Assembly: GCF_000166135.1 (NCBI RefSeq)
Contig: NC_014666.1
Location: forward strand, 6,324,001 to 6,388,000
Direction of reading: 5' to 3'
Source: Pseudofrankia inefficax
Lineage (GTDB): Bacteria; Actinomycetota; Actinomycetes; Frankiales; Frankiaceae
Length of the DNA: 64,000 bases
Numbering within the stretch: position 1 is the stretch's first letter; each line of letters starts with the position of its first letter. The notes beneath the pieces are model-generated. The model searched no databases and was not told the DNA's origin. It was given only the letters and a program-made list of their open reading frames with translations. Positions 1 through 10,171 of the stretch are shown in pieces. The translations under genes and the position numbers were made by a program.

Positions 1-200
1 GGATGGGACTGATTACTAGCAGTCACATCATCCACCCGGGAAGTGTAGTTCAACCACCTCAACACCCGCCTGTCGAACGCATCGACCACAGCCCACTACA
101 AGCCGACACCGTCACCCGGCAAGACCATGCCGATCGGCGCCGAACGCCTGCACAGGCGGAGGAGCCGGACTCGCGGACAGGCCGGCTCGCGGCCGATTGA
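1..200. other. Left-edge flank, no gene recognised
   Basis: This stretch lies upstream of the first gene. It is less GC-rich at its left end than the rest of the window. A 65-residue open frame crosses it but has no recognisable motif and I do not call it. It may contain the promoter of the glucosidase gene. Confidence 0.3.
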
Positions 201-2072
201 ATGGCGGGTGTGGCCCTGACCAGTGGCTGGTGGCGCGACGCGGTCTTCTACGAGGTCTATGTCCGCAGCTTCGCGGACGCGGACGGCGACGGCGTGGGCG
301 ACCTCGACGGCGTCCGGGCCCGGCTGCCCGAGCTCGCCGAACTCGGCGTCAACGGCCTGTGGCTCACGCCGTTCTACCGCTCGCCGATGGCCGACCACGG
401 CTACGACGTCGCCGACCACCGCGACGTCGACCCGCTGTTCGGCGACCTGGCCGCGTTCGACGCCCTGCTGGCCGCGGCGCACCGGCTGGGGCTGGCCGTC
501 CTGGTCGATCTGGTCCCGAACCACTCCAGCGACGCCCATCCGGCCTTCCAGACGGCCCTCGCCGCGGCGCCGGGAGACGCGGCCCGGCACCGCTACCTGA
601 TCCGGCCCGGCCGAGGCGCTGGCGGCACCGAACCGCCCAACAACTGGATCTCGGTCTTCGGCGGCTCGGCCTGGACCCGGCTCGACGAGGCCCGCCGGTT
701 CCCCGAGCCGGCCACGACGGACCTGTCCACCGGGCCGCTCACCGCCCCCGAGGTCGCCCCGGCCGGCCCGGCGGGTGCCGGTCCGGCCGAGTGGTATCTG
801 CACCTGTTCGCGCCGGAGCAGCCGGACTGGAACTGGGCGGACCCGGCGGTGCGCGCCGACCACGAGGCCACGCTGCGGTTCTGGCTGGACCGGGGCGTCG
901 ACGGCTTCCGGATCGATGTCTCCCACGGCCTGGTCAAGGACGACGAACTGCGCGACAACCCGGCGGGACCGCCGGCCACCCCGGAGACCGGCTTCCGGGA
1001 GAAGCTGGAGCCGCACAGCTGGGACCAGGACGGCGTCCACGACGTCTACCGCTCCTGGCGCCGGCTGGTCGACGGGTACCGCAGACGCGACCGGCAGGAC
1101 CGGATCCTCGTCGGCGAGACCTGGGTCGAGGACCCCGAGCGGCTGTCGCGCTACGTCCGCCCGGACGAGCTGCACCTGACGTTCTCGTTCTCGCTGCTGT
1201 CCGTCGAATGGTCGGCGGCCGCCTGGCGCCGGGCGATCGTCGACGGGTTCACCGCCACCGGCGCCGCCGGGACGCAGCCGACCTGGGTGCTGGCCAACCA
1301 TGACGTCGTCCGCCCGGCCAGCCGCTACGGCGGCGGCGAGGCCGGGCTGCGCCGGGCCAGAGCGGCCCTGCTCACCATGCTGGCGCTGCCGGGCGTGGTC
1401 TTCCTCTACCAGGGCGACGAGCTCGGCCTGCCGCAGGTCGACGTACCGCCCGCGGCCCGCCAGGACCCGGTCTGGGAGCGCTCCGGGCACACCTCACCCG
1501 GCCGCGACGGCTGCCGCGTGCCGATGCCCTGGTCCGGCACCGAGCCGCCGTTCGGCTTCGCGCCCGACGGGGTCGCGCCCTGGCTGCCGCAGCCGGACGA
1601 CTGGGCAGCGCTGACCGTGGCCGCGCAGCGCGATGACCCGCGGTCGACCTGGCGGCTCGTCCAGGCCGCGTTGGCCTTCCGGCACTCCCACCTGCGCGTC
1701 ACCGATCTCGGCTCGCGCATGACGAGGTGGCGCGCCGGCATGCCCGACGGGGTGCTCGCCTTCGACCGGATCGCCCTGGCCCCCGGCGGGCGACTGCCCC
1801 GGCTGCCGCGCCCGCCGGGCGACGGCGGACCGGCCGCCCCGACCGGCCCCCGGGGCCGCCAGCTCGGTGCCCCGCCACCCCGGCCGGCCGGGGCCGGGGT
1901 GCTGACCTGCGTGCTCGCCGCCGGTACGCCGGCGACGCTCGCCATGCCCGGCCGGGTGATGCTGGCCAGCGGCCCGCTCGAGCACGACGGCCAGACGCTC
2001 GTCCTTCCGGCGGACACCGCGGCCTGGGTCATGCGCGGCAGCGCCCCGCGGACGACCCCAGGCCGGCGTTGA
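201..2072 (+). CDS. GH13 alpha-glucosidase / alpha-amylase family protein
   Basis: A 623-residue protein of glycoside hydrolase family 13, which hydrolyses or transfers alpha-linked glucosyl units. The N-terminal FYEVYVRSF, DLVPNHSS, GFRID, GETW and NHD motifs are the conserved GH13 regions. Predicted catalytic residues are nucleophile Asp239 (GFRIDVSHG), acid/base Glu306 (GETWVED) and transition-state Asp368 (LANHDVV). The overall pattern matches oligo-1,6-glucosidase or alpha-glucosidase more than extracellular amylase, and there is no signal peptide, so a cytoplasmic role in malto-oligosaccharide or trehalose-linked sugar breakdown is likely. The C-terminal third carries a Pro/Gly/Ala-rich insert around residues 535-560. 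ATG at 201 is used; GTG at 210 is an alternative start. Substrate cannot be fixed from sequence. Confidence 0.9.
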   Translation: MAGVALTSGWWRDAVFYEVYVRSFADADGDGVGDLDGVRARLPELAELGVNGLWLTPFYRSPMADHGYDVADHRDVDPLFGDLAAFDALLAAAHRLGLAVLVDLVPNHSSDAHPAFQTALAAAPGDAARHRYLIRPGRGAGGTEPPNNWISVFGGSAWTRLDEARRFPEPATTDLSTGPLTAPEVAPAGPAGAGPAEWYLHLFAPEQPDWNWADPAVRADHEATLRFWLDRGVDGFRIDVSHGLVKDDELRDNPAGPPATPETGFREKLEPHSWDQDGVHDVYRSWRRLVDGYRRRDRQDRILVGETWVEDPERLSRYVRPDELHLTFSFSLLSVEWSAAAWRRAIVDGFTATGAAGTQPTWVLANHDVVRPASRYGGGEAGLRRARAALLTMLALPGVVFLYQGDELGLPQVDVPPAARQDPVWERSGHTSPGRDGCRVPMPWSGTEPPFGFAPDGVAPWLPQPDDWAALTVAAQRDDPRSTWRLVQAALAFRHSHLRVTDLGSRMTRWRAGMPDGVLAFDRIALAPGGRLPRLPRPPGDGGPAAPTGPRGRQLGAPPPRPAGAGVLTCVLAAGTPATLAMPGRVMLASGPLEHDGQTLVLPADTAAWVMRGSAPRTTPGRR

Positions 2073-2177
2073 TCCCCCACCGCCCCGGACCACGCCGAGA
2101 CGCGTGGCTGCCGCCTGGGACGCGCCTCGCCGCGGATCCGGCCCGGGAGCGGACCGGCCGGTGGGCAGAATGGAGGG

Positions 2178-2615
2178 GTGAACCAGTCGTCGCCCGCACA
2201 GCCGACCCCACCGCGGCCGATCCCGTCGTTCTCGGCACCGCCGGCGGAGACGTTCTTCGAGACCGTCGGCGGTGAGGAGACCTTCCGCCGACTGGTGGCG
2301 CGGTTCTACGAGGGCGTCGCCACCGACCCGGTCCTGCGGCCGCTCTACCCGGAGGAGGACCTCGGCCCGGCTGAGGAGCGCCTGCGGCTGTTCCTGATCC
2401 AGTACTGGGGCGGCCCGGCGACCTACCACGAGAAGCGCGGCCATCCCCGGCTGCGGATGCGGCATGTCCCGTTCGCGATCGGCCCGGCGGAACGGGACGC
2501 CTGGATCGCCCAGATGCGCGCCGCCGTCGACTCGCTGGACCTGCCGCCCGAGCAGGAGACGACGCTGTGGGACTACCTCGTCTACGCCGCCCATTCCATG
2601 CAGAACCGGGCCTGA
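2178..2615 (+). CDS. glbO: Group II truncated haemoglobin (TrHbO-like)
   Basis: A 145-residue 2-on-2 haemoglobin. After a Pro-rich lead of about 28 residues come the family landmarks [11 protein letters not shown], a B10-type Tyr in RFYEG, LYPEEDL, the QYWGGP turn and the GHPRLRMRH segment with the proximal His. Group II truncated haemoglobins bind O2 and are linked to O2 transfer or redox chemistry in actinobacteria. The called start is GTG at 2178; a GGAGG at 2172-2176 sits only one base away, so the true start could be a few codons further in. It is followed by a strong hairpin and a convergent exporter gene, so it is probably monocistronic or co-transcribed with the upstream glucosidase. 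Confidence 0.93.
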   Translation: MNQSSPAQPTPPRPIPSFSAPPAETFFETVGGEETFRRLVARFYEGVATDPVLRPLYPEEDLGPAEERLRLFLIQYWGGPATYHEKRGHPRLRMRHVPFAIGPAERDAWIAQMRAAVDSLDLPPEQETTLWDYLVYAAHSMQNRA

Positions 2616-2640
2616 GCCGAGCGGCCCGACCCCGGACCCG

Positions 2641-2680
2641 CGGCGGGGCGTGGCGGCTGACTCGCCGCCACGCCCCGCCG
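2641..2680. terminator. Perfect 16-bp stem hairpin between convergent genes
   Basis: Arms 2641-2656 and 2665-2680 are perfectly complementary over 16 bp, with an 8-base loop. There is no T-run, which is common for actinomycete terminators. It lies between the stops of the haemoglobin gene (+) and the MFS gene (-), so it probably terminates both transcripts. Confidence 0.8.
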
Positions 2681-2706
2681 TCCGGGCCGTCTACAGCCCG
2701 CTTGAA

Positions 2707-4377
2707 CTACAGCCCCGCTTGAAGCTCCAGGCCCCCGCTGACCTGCGCCGGCACGGCCACCGCCCAGTCGGACGCGTCGCTCGCCGCCAGGGCCGGCGAC
2801 CCGGTCGCCCCAGCGGAGGCGACGCGCACCGGGCCTGCCACCACGACCGCCGGCGCGGCGTCGCCGCGCGGCAGCAGCAGCGTGCCGACGCCCGCGATCG
2901 CGACCGCGACGAGGCCGATCGCGATCGACGCGACGAACCCGTCGGCCAGCCCGTCCCGGGCCGAGACCGAGAAGAACACGGTGCCCACACCGGCGACGCC
3001 GAGCGCCGCCGATGCCTGCTGCGTGGTCGTGAGCAGACCGCTGACCGCGCCGCTCACATCCGCGGGCGCCCCGGCCAGCACCGCGGCGACCAGCGCCGGG
3101 ATGATCAGGCCGTTCCCGACGCCCATGGCCAGCAGCGGCGGCATCAGCGCCGCCGTCGGCACGCCGGCCCCCTGGACGATGACGAGCACCAGCAGCACGG
3201 CGAGGCCCACGAAGCTGATCGCGGCGCCCGCCGTGAGCGTCCGCGGACCGTACCGGGCCACCAGGCGCCGCGCCGCCATGGAGGACAGCGCGAACGCGAC
3301 GCCCAGCGGGCCGAACACGAGGCCCGCGTTCAGCGGCGAGCGGTGCTGCCCGTCCTGCAGGAAGATCGTCGCCGCCAGCAGGAAGCTGCCGAAGAAGGTG
3401 AAGAACCCGAAGCTCACCAGCAGCCCCGCGATGGTCCGCCGCGAGCGCAGCACCGCGGGCGGGACGATCGGGTAGCCGCCGGTCCTGGCGAGCCGGACCT
3501 CCCAGCGGCCGAAGGCGCCCAGCACCACGACCCCGGCGCCGAGCGTCAGCCAGACCCAGAGCGGCCAGCCCTCGTCCCGGCCGAGCGTCAGCGGCACCAG
3601 CACCAGGCCGAGCCCGGCGGCGAGCGCCGCGAGCCCCGGCAGGTCGAGCGGCTCGGGCCGGGCGGCCTTCGACTCGGCGAGCAGCCGCCAGACCACCGTC
3701 ATGGCGACGATCCCGATCGGAACGTTGACCAGGAAGATCGGCCGCCAGGCGAGGCCGAAGAGGTTCAGGTCGACCAGCAGACCGCCGATGACCTGCCCGG
3801 ACACGGCGCCGAGGCCGACGGTGACGCCGAAGTAGGCGAACGCGCGGGCCCGCTCGGCCGGCGGGAAGATCACGTTGATGATGGCCAGGGCCTGCGGCAC
3901 CATCGCGGCCGCCCCGGCGCCCTGCGCCAGCCGGCCGACAATCAGCGTCGTCTCGGTCGGGGCGAACCCGCACAGCGCCGACGCGACCGTGAACAGGGCC
4001 ATTCCGGCCAGGAACATCCGGCGCCGGCCGGACCGGTCACCCAGGCGTCCACCGGTGATCAGCCCGGCGGCGTAGGCGAACGAGTAGCCGGCGACGATCA
4101 GCTCAAGGCCGGCGTTCGAGGTCCTGAGGTCGGCGCCGATGCTGGGCGCGGCCACGTTGACCACGAAGATGTCGAACAGGGACATGAAGGTCGCGACCAG
4201 GATCGCGGGCAGCACCCGCCACCGACGGGGGTCCGGCTGCGCCGCCTGGCCCACCGGGGCCGGCTGCGCGGGAAGGGTCGAGGGTGACGCGCTGGTTGTG
4301 GTCGGTGGTGCCAGTGTCGTCGCGGCGGCCGGTGCGGACGTCGTGGCCGCCGGCTCGCCGACTCTGTTGGAGACCAT
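2707..4377 (-). CDS. MFS drug exporter, DHA2 (EmrB/QacA) type
   Basis: A 556-residue membrane protein of the major facilitator superfamily with about 14 predicted membrane segments, the size and pattern of the DHA2 H+-coupled multidrug exporters. The motif-A-like loop GGRLGDRSGRRR after the second membrane segment and the motif-C-like GLGAVSGQVIGG stretch are visible. A 45-residue Ala/Pro/Thr-rich cytoplasmic tail precedes the first membrane helix. The gene is divergent from an ArsR-type regulator, with a perfect inverted repeat 15 bases upstream of the ATG, so repression by that regulator is likely. The substrate is unknown. Confidence 0.9.
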   Translation of the reverse strand: MVSNRVGEPAATTSAPAAATTLAPPTTTSASPSTLPAQPAPVGQAAQPDPRRWRVLPAILVATFMSLFDIFVVNVAAPSIGADLRTSNAGLELIVAGYSFAYAAGLITGGRLGDRSGRRRMFLAGMALFTVASALCGFAPTETTLIVGRLAQGAGAAAMVPQALAIINVIFPPAERARAFAYFGVTVGLGAVSGQVIGGLLVDLNLFGLAWRPIFLVNVPIGIVAMTVVWRLLAESKAARPEPLDLPGLAALAAGLGLVLVPLTLGRDEGWPLWVWLTLGAGVVVLGAFGRWEVRLARTGGYPIVPPAVLRSRRTIAGLLVSFGFFTFFGSFLLAATIFLQDGQHRSPLNAGLVFGPLGVAFALSSMAARRLVARYGPRTLTAGAAISFVGLAVLLVLVIVQGAGVPTAALMPPLLAMGVGNGLIIPALVAAVLAGAPADVSGAVSGLLTTTQQASAALGVAGVGTVFFSVSARDGLADGFVASIAIGLVAVAIAGVGTLLLPRGDAAPAVVVAGPVRVASAGATGSPALAASDASDWAVAVPAQVSGGLELQAGL

Positions 4378-4392
4378 CAGGCTCCTCAGGCT

Positions 4393-4418
4393 CTTAGTTC
4401 GAGATCTGTTGAACTAAG
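4393..4418. promoter_or_regulatory. Perfect inverted repeat, probable ArsR-family operator
   Basis: CTTAGTTC (4393-4400) and GAACTAAG (4411-4418) are perfect 8-bp arms around a 10-base spacer. The site is in the divergent region between the MFS exporter and the ArsR-type gene, 15 bases from the exporter start, where bound repressor would block transcription or initiation. Binding by the neighbouring regulator is inference. Confidence 0.65.
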
Positions 4419-4540
4419 CAAAGGCACCCACGCCCCCAGGCATTCCCGGGAAGGCCAACGAGCCTCGGAAAGTTGTCCGTTGTGGTTGGGTGATGCCACA
4501 AACGGGCGCGGGGCGCCCGGGGACGTGGGAGGTGGACGAG

Positions 4541-4879
4541 ATGACCGTGCTGCCGGGCCCGGCGGTCGAGGACCTCGACCTGGTCGCGGTGCTGGGCGCG
4601 CTGAGCGAGCCGACGCGGCTGGCGGTCGTGGTGGAGCTGGCGCAGTGCTCCGAGCTTCCGTGCGGGCAGGTCCTCGGCGGGCGGATCGGCAAGTCGACCC
4701 TCAGCCACCACCTGCGCGTCCTGCGCGAGGCCGGTGTCATCGCGACCCGCGCGGAGGGCACCTCCAAGTACTCCCGGCTGCGCTGCGCGGACCTCGACGC
4801 GCGGTTCCCCGGCCTCCTCGCCGCGGTCCTGGCCGGCGCCCCAGCCCCCGAGAGGCTCAGCGCGGCCACCGCGCCGTGA
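4541..4879 (+). CDS. ArsR-family winged-helix transcriptional regulator
   Basis: A 112-residue HTH_20/ArsR-type regulator. Residues 14-85 form the winged helix: LGALSEPTRLAVVVEL, then the recognition helix region GKSTLSHHLRVLREAGVI and the wing TRAEGTSKYSRL. ATG at 4541 is chosen because a GGGAGGTGG ribosome site ends six bases before it; the frame stays open back to GTG 4490, but that start lacks a site. No metal-binding CxC motif of classic ArsR or SmtB is visible; the single Cys residues at ECSELPCG could respond to thiol or metal signals. It is divergent from the MFS exporter and probably represses it. Confidence 0.88.
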   Translation: MTVLPGPAVEDLDLVAVLGALSEPTRLAVVVELAQCSELPCGQVLGGRIGKSTLSHHLRVLREAGVIATRAEGTSKYSRLRCADLDARFPGLLAAVLAGAPAPERLSAATAP

Positions 4880-4964
4880 CCTGAGCCGGCCTACGGCGAC
4901 GGGATTCGGCGGGGCTCGATCACCGCCTCGCCAGGTCCGGCCCGGCTACCAATAGGGTTGGCAC

Positions 4965-6647
<1,683 letters not shown>

Positions 6648-6667
6648 GCCCCGGCGGCGCAGCCGTG

Positions 6668-7258
6668 GTGACCGAAGAGCCGGGCCGCCGTCCCGTGAGC
6701 GACGGCCCGGCAGCCGAGCCCTGGTCCGTCCCGGCGGTTGTCCTGATCACCGGGATCCAGGCGGCCGGGAAGTCGACTGTCGCGCAGGCGCTGGCCGAGC
6801 GGTTGCCACGTTCGGTCCACGTCCGGGGTGACGTGTTCCGGAAGATGGTGGTCGGCGGCCGGGCCGAGATGACGCCCGACCCGTCGCCCGAGGCGGTCGG
6901 CCAGTTGCGGCTACGTCACCGGCTCACGGCGACGGTCGCCGGCGGCTACGCCGCGGCCGGCTTCACCACGGTCGTCCAGGACATCGTCCTCGGTGAGCAT
7001 CTGACCGAGATGGTCACGGCCATCGAGCACCGCCCGCTGCTGGTCGTCGTCCTCGCGCCATCCCCGGACGCTGTCGCCGCCCGTGAGACGGCCCGGTCGA
7101 AGTCGGCGTACCGCGACCTCTGGACCGTCCGGGTCCTGGACGCGGTCCTGCGCGACGAGACGCCCCGGCTGGGCCTCTGGCTCGACACCTCGGACCAGAC
7201 TCCGGCCGAGACCGTGGAGGAGATCCTTGCCCGCGCCTGGACCGACGCCCGCATCTGA
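6668..7258 (+). CDS. Small P-loop kinase / AAA_33-type ATPase
   Basis: About 196 residues with a Walker A motif GIQAAGKST near residue 30 and a following VRGDVFRKMVVGG segment typical of chloramphenicol-phosphotransferase-like and other small-molecule or nucleotide P-loop kinases. A Walker-B-like VVVLAPSPDAV stretch and the RSKSAYRD lid segment follow. GTG at 6668 or GTG at 6665 is the probable start, since a GGCGGCG stretch lies upstream. It follows ettA by 20 bases and could be co-transcribed. The phosphate acceptor is not known. Confidence 0.8.
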   Translation: MTEEPGRRPVSDGPAAEPWSVPAVVLITGIQAAGKSTVAQALAERLPRSVHVRGDVFRKMVVGGRAEMTPDPSPEAVGQLRLRHRLTATVAGGYAAAGFTTVVQDIVLGEHLTEMVTAIEHRPLLVVVLAPSPDAVAARETARSKSAYRDLWTVRVLDAVLRDETPRLGLWLDTSDQTPAETVEEILARAWTDARI

Positions 7259-7262
7259 CACC

Positions 7263-7412
7263 GCTCGGGGCGACCGCCTGGAGATCGTGCCCGCGCCGAC
7301 GGCGATGAGCCTTGTCGATGACGGCGACGGACTGGTGGCGGTCGCGGATACCGAGATGCCGCCGCTGAGAGCCGATCTGGTCCGGGAGACGATGGAGCGG
7401 ACCCGGCGATGA
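7263..7412 (+). pseudogene. Truncated VapB/AbrB-type antitoxin
   Basis: The last 49 codons of a VapB-like antitoxin are readable: GDRLEIVPAP, followed by EMPPLRADLVRETMERTRR, the tail that grips a VapC toxin. The N-terminal half of the AbrB DNA-binding domain and the start codon are missing; upstream sequence belongs to the kinase gene. The stop at 7410-7412 overlaps the ATG of a truncated VapC frame, the usual vapBC arrangement. I infer that an intact toxin-antitoxin locus was deleted from both sides. Confidence 0.65.
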
Positions 7413-7489
7413 AGGCGGTCGACGCCAGTGTCGTGGTCGCCGCTTTCGCCAGCTGGCACGAGCATCACGCGATCAGGGAAGGCGCGTAA
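7409..7489 (+). pseudogene. Truncated VapC-type PIN-domain toxin
   Basis: ATG at 7409 overlaps the antitoxin stop in an ATGA arrangement. Only 26 residues are encoded, beginning MKAVDASVVVAAFASWHEHH, the start of a PIN-domain RNase with its first catalytic Asp (VDAS), before TAA at 7487-7489. PIN toxins are about 130 residues, so this is a remnant without the remaining active-site acids. The sequence after the stop no longer resembles VapC. Confidence 0.65.
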
Positions 7490-7559
7490 GCACCAGGCGC
7501 TCTTCGGGCCTTGAGTCGGTGCTCTGTCCTACGTGGTGGTGGCGAGTCTCGCCTGCGGC

Positions 7560-9875
7560 CTATCTCGGGCGGGGGTCGGGTCCTCGCCCGGGGCGTCGAG
7601 GGGCCCCGGGCGGCAGCCGGGTCGGGCCGGCTTCGCCGGTGGGGGCTGTGGCGCCGGCCGGGTCGTCCAGGTAGGCGGCGGCCTGGAGGGAGAAGAGCTC
7701 GGCGTACTGGCCGCCCTGGGCCATCAGCTCGTGGTGGGTTCCGGACTCGGTGATGCCGCCCTCGTCCAGGAAGAGGATGCGGTCGGCCTGGCGGACCGTG
7801 GAGAACCGGTGCGAGATGTAGAAGGCCGTGCGGTTGGTCGCGAGCGCGCGGAGGCGGGCGAACAGGTCGTGCTCCGCGCGGGCGTCGAGTGCCGCGCTCG
7901 GCTCGTCGAGGACCAGGATGCGGGCCTCGCGCATGAACCCACGGGACAACGCGACCTTCTGCCACTGGCCGCCGGAGAGGTTCACGCCGTTGCCGAACCA
8001 CCGGCCCAGCGACGTGTCGTAGCCCTGCGCGAGCTCGCGGATGAACTCGTCCGCGCCGCCGGCGACCCCCGCGCCCTCGACGCGGGGCCGGTCCTCCAAC
8101 TCGTCGAGCTGGCCCAGGCCGATGTTCTCGGCGGCGCTCGCCTGGAAGGAGACGTGGTCCTGGAAGACGGCGCCGAACTGCGAGCGGAGCACGTCCGCGT
8201 CCACGTCGGCGATGTCGACGCCGTCGATGAGGATCCGGCCCTCGTCCGGCGAGTAGAGCCGGCACAGCAGCTTGATGAGGGTCGACTTGCCCGCGCCGTT
8301 ACGCCCGACGATCGCGATCGTCTCCCCCGCCGCGACCTCGAAGGTGACGTCGACCAGGGCGTTGCGGTCCGTACCGGGGTAGTGGAACGAGACGTGGTCG
8401 AACACGACGTCGCCGCGTAGGGGGACGGGTAGCGGCGTCGGGGTGAACGCCTCCACGACCGACCTCGGGATGGGCTTCGGCGGTGGGCCTCCGGCCGTCC
8501 ACGGGCTTGGCTTCATGAGCGCGAGCGCCGATCCGCGTGAGGGCTTCGGGAGCGTGTCGTCGGCCGGGCGCCGCGGGGGCGGCGCGACTCCCGGCCCCGG
8601 CTGTCCTCCTGCCGGCTCGGCTGTCGCCAGGCCCGCCCGGCCCGCTGCCCGGGCCGCCTGAAGCTCGGCCTCGGTCGGCGCCGCCAGCAGGCGGTACAGA
8701 TCGTCCACGTAGAGGTTGTTCTCGTACATCTGGGTCAGCGAGCTGAGCATGCTGGACACCCCGCCCTGCACGCTGGAGGCCGCGGTGCCGTAGAGCGTGA
8801 GATCACCGAGGGTCAGCGCGCCGGCGGCGGCCTGGAGGGCGACGTACAGGTAGCTGCCGGAGCGGGCGATCTCACTGACCAGGCTCCAGCCCAGCTCGGC
8901 GAGCTGACGGCGGATGGACAGCTCCCGGAGCCGCTGGTTGTAGTTGGCGGACAGTAGGCGGAACCGGTCGACCAGGTAGGGGCCGAGGTTGAAGAGCTTG
9001 ATTTCCTTGGCGTCGTTGTCCGTCGTCAGCAACCGCTGCAGATACATGATTCGCCGGTTGACCGGCGAGGTCCACCGGCTGCGGGCGTAGGTCCACGAGC
9101 CATACCGGGTGTCGACGACGAACGCCGGGATCGGGGCGACCAGCACGATCAGGCCCAGCCACGGGTTCAGGCCGATCAACAGCCCGATCATGCTGGCGAA
9201 GGTCACCAGCGTCTGGAGCAGCCCGAAGAACGTGGTGAGCGTGTTGAACGGCCTGGTGCCCTGGTCGGCCGCCCGCTGCAGCAGGTCGTAGGACTCGGAC
9301 TGCTCGAAGAAGCTGAGCTCCAGCTGACTGGCCTTGGCGACGACCATGGTCGAGACGGTCAGCGACAGCCGGTCGGACAGGACACGCTGGACGATCGACC
9401 GCGCCGCCGTCAGCACCTCGCTGACCGTGTAGACGACGAACTGGGTGACGGCCAGCCAGAAGACGACGCGGGTGGTGGACGTCGTCGCCAGGTGTGGGCT
9501 GCCCGGCAGCGGCAGCACCAGGTCCGCCCGGTCGGGCCGGTGCGACGCACGGATCTCGACCGCGTGCACCACGGCGTCGACGAGCAGCCGGGCCGTCGAC
9601 GCCGTCAGCGCGGGGAACAGGCCGACCACGACGGTCAGCAGCGCGAGCATGACCGTCGCCCACGGGCTGGCCTGCCAGCACAGGCGCAGCACCCGGGGCA
9701 GCCCGGCGGCCGTCGCGACGGCGCTGCGGACGCCCTTGCGGAATCGTTCTCGCCGCGGCAGCCGCGCGGGTGGCGGTGGGTCGGGGATGTCGACCGGCCC
9801 GGTCAGCCCGCTCGGCAGCCCGGAGTCGTCAGGTTCGGGTGCGCCCCTGCCACGGCGGCGCCGCGGTCCCGGCAT
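7560..9875 (-). CDS. ABC exporter, fused membrane and ATPase domains
   Basis: A 771-residue half-transporter of the ABC exporter type. Membrane domain at about residues 55-385 with six predicted helices; ATPase domain from about 480 with Walker A VGRNGAGKST, a Q-loop near GAVFQDH, signature NLSGGQ and Walker B ILVLDEPSAALD, then an H-loop ISHRFST. Between the domains is a Pro/Gly-rich linker of roughly 80 residues that is longer than usual. Such proteins work as dimers and export lipids, peptides or drugs. It is convergent to the decayed vapBC relic and divergent from the SpoIIE-type phosphatase. The substrate is unknown. Confidence 0.92.
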   Translation of the reverse strand: MPGPRRRRGRGAPEPDDSGLPSGLTGPVDIPDPPPPARLPRRERFRKGVRSAVATAAGLPRVLRLCWQASPWATVMLALLTVVVGLFPALTASTARLLVDAVVHAVEIRASHRPDRADLVLPLPGSPHLATTSTTRVVFWLAVTQFVVYTVSEVLTAARSIVQRVLSDRLSLTVSTMVVAKASQLELSFFEQSESYDLLQRAADQGTRPFNTLTTFFGLLQTLVTFASMIGLLIGLNPWLGLIVLVAPIPAFVVDTRYGSWTYARSRWTSPVNRRIMYLQRLLTTDNDAKEIKLFNLGPYLVDRFRLLSANYNQRLRELSIRRQLAELGWSLVSEIARSGSYLYVALQAAAGALTLGDLTLYGTAASSVQGGVSSMLSSLTQMYENNLYVDDLYRLLAAPTEAELQAARAAGRAGLATAEPAGGQPGPGVAPPPRRPADDTLPKPSRGSALALMKPSPWTAGGPPPKPIPRSVVEAFTPTPLPVPLRGDVVFDHVSFHYPGTDRNALVDVTFEVAAGETIAIVGRNGAGKSTLIKLLCRLYSPDEGRILIDGVDIADVDADVLRSQFGAVFQDHVSFQASAAENIGLGQLDELEDRPRVEGAGVAGGADEFIRELAQGYDTSLGRWFGNGVNLSGGQWQKVALSRGFMREARILVLDEPSAALDARAEHDLFARLRALATNRTAFYISHRFSTVRQADRILFLDEGGITESGTHHELMAQGGQYAELFSLQAAAYLDDPAGATAPTGEAGPTRLPPGAPRRPGRGPDPRPR

Positions 9876-10171
9876 CCATCCCCCTTAGCGGATCGCCGGC
9901 CCCGACCGGCTGGCCACCAGGCAGCCGGTGACGAGTCTCGTGGCTCGCGCCACCTCTGACGGACGCGACACCGGTCGCCGTTCGGCTCCTTGCCGGCCCA
10001 TCCTGCCTCGCCACGGTTGTCGGATACGTGCCGTTCGCGCACAGCCGACGTTCCGCGACCCAGCCACCGGCACGAGTACCGGGCGCGGGCCCGGTCACGC
10101 GCGTCGCGACCGCGGCCCAGCGCCCGACTACTTTCGGTTACCAGGATCGCGAGTCGGGTAGGGGCGAGGTT

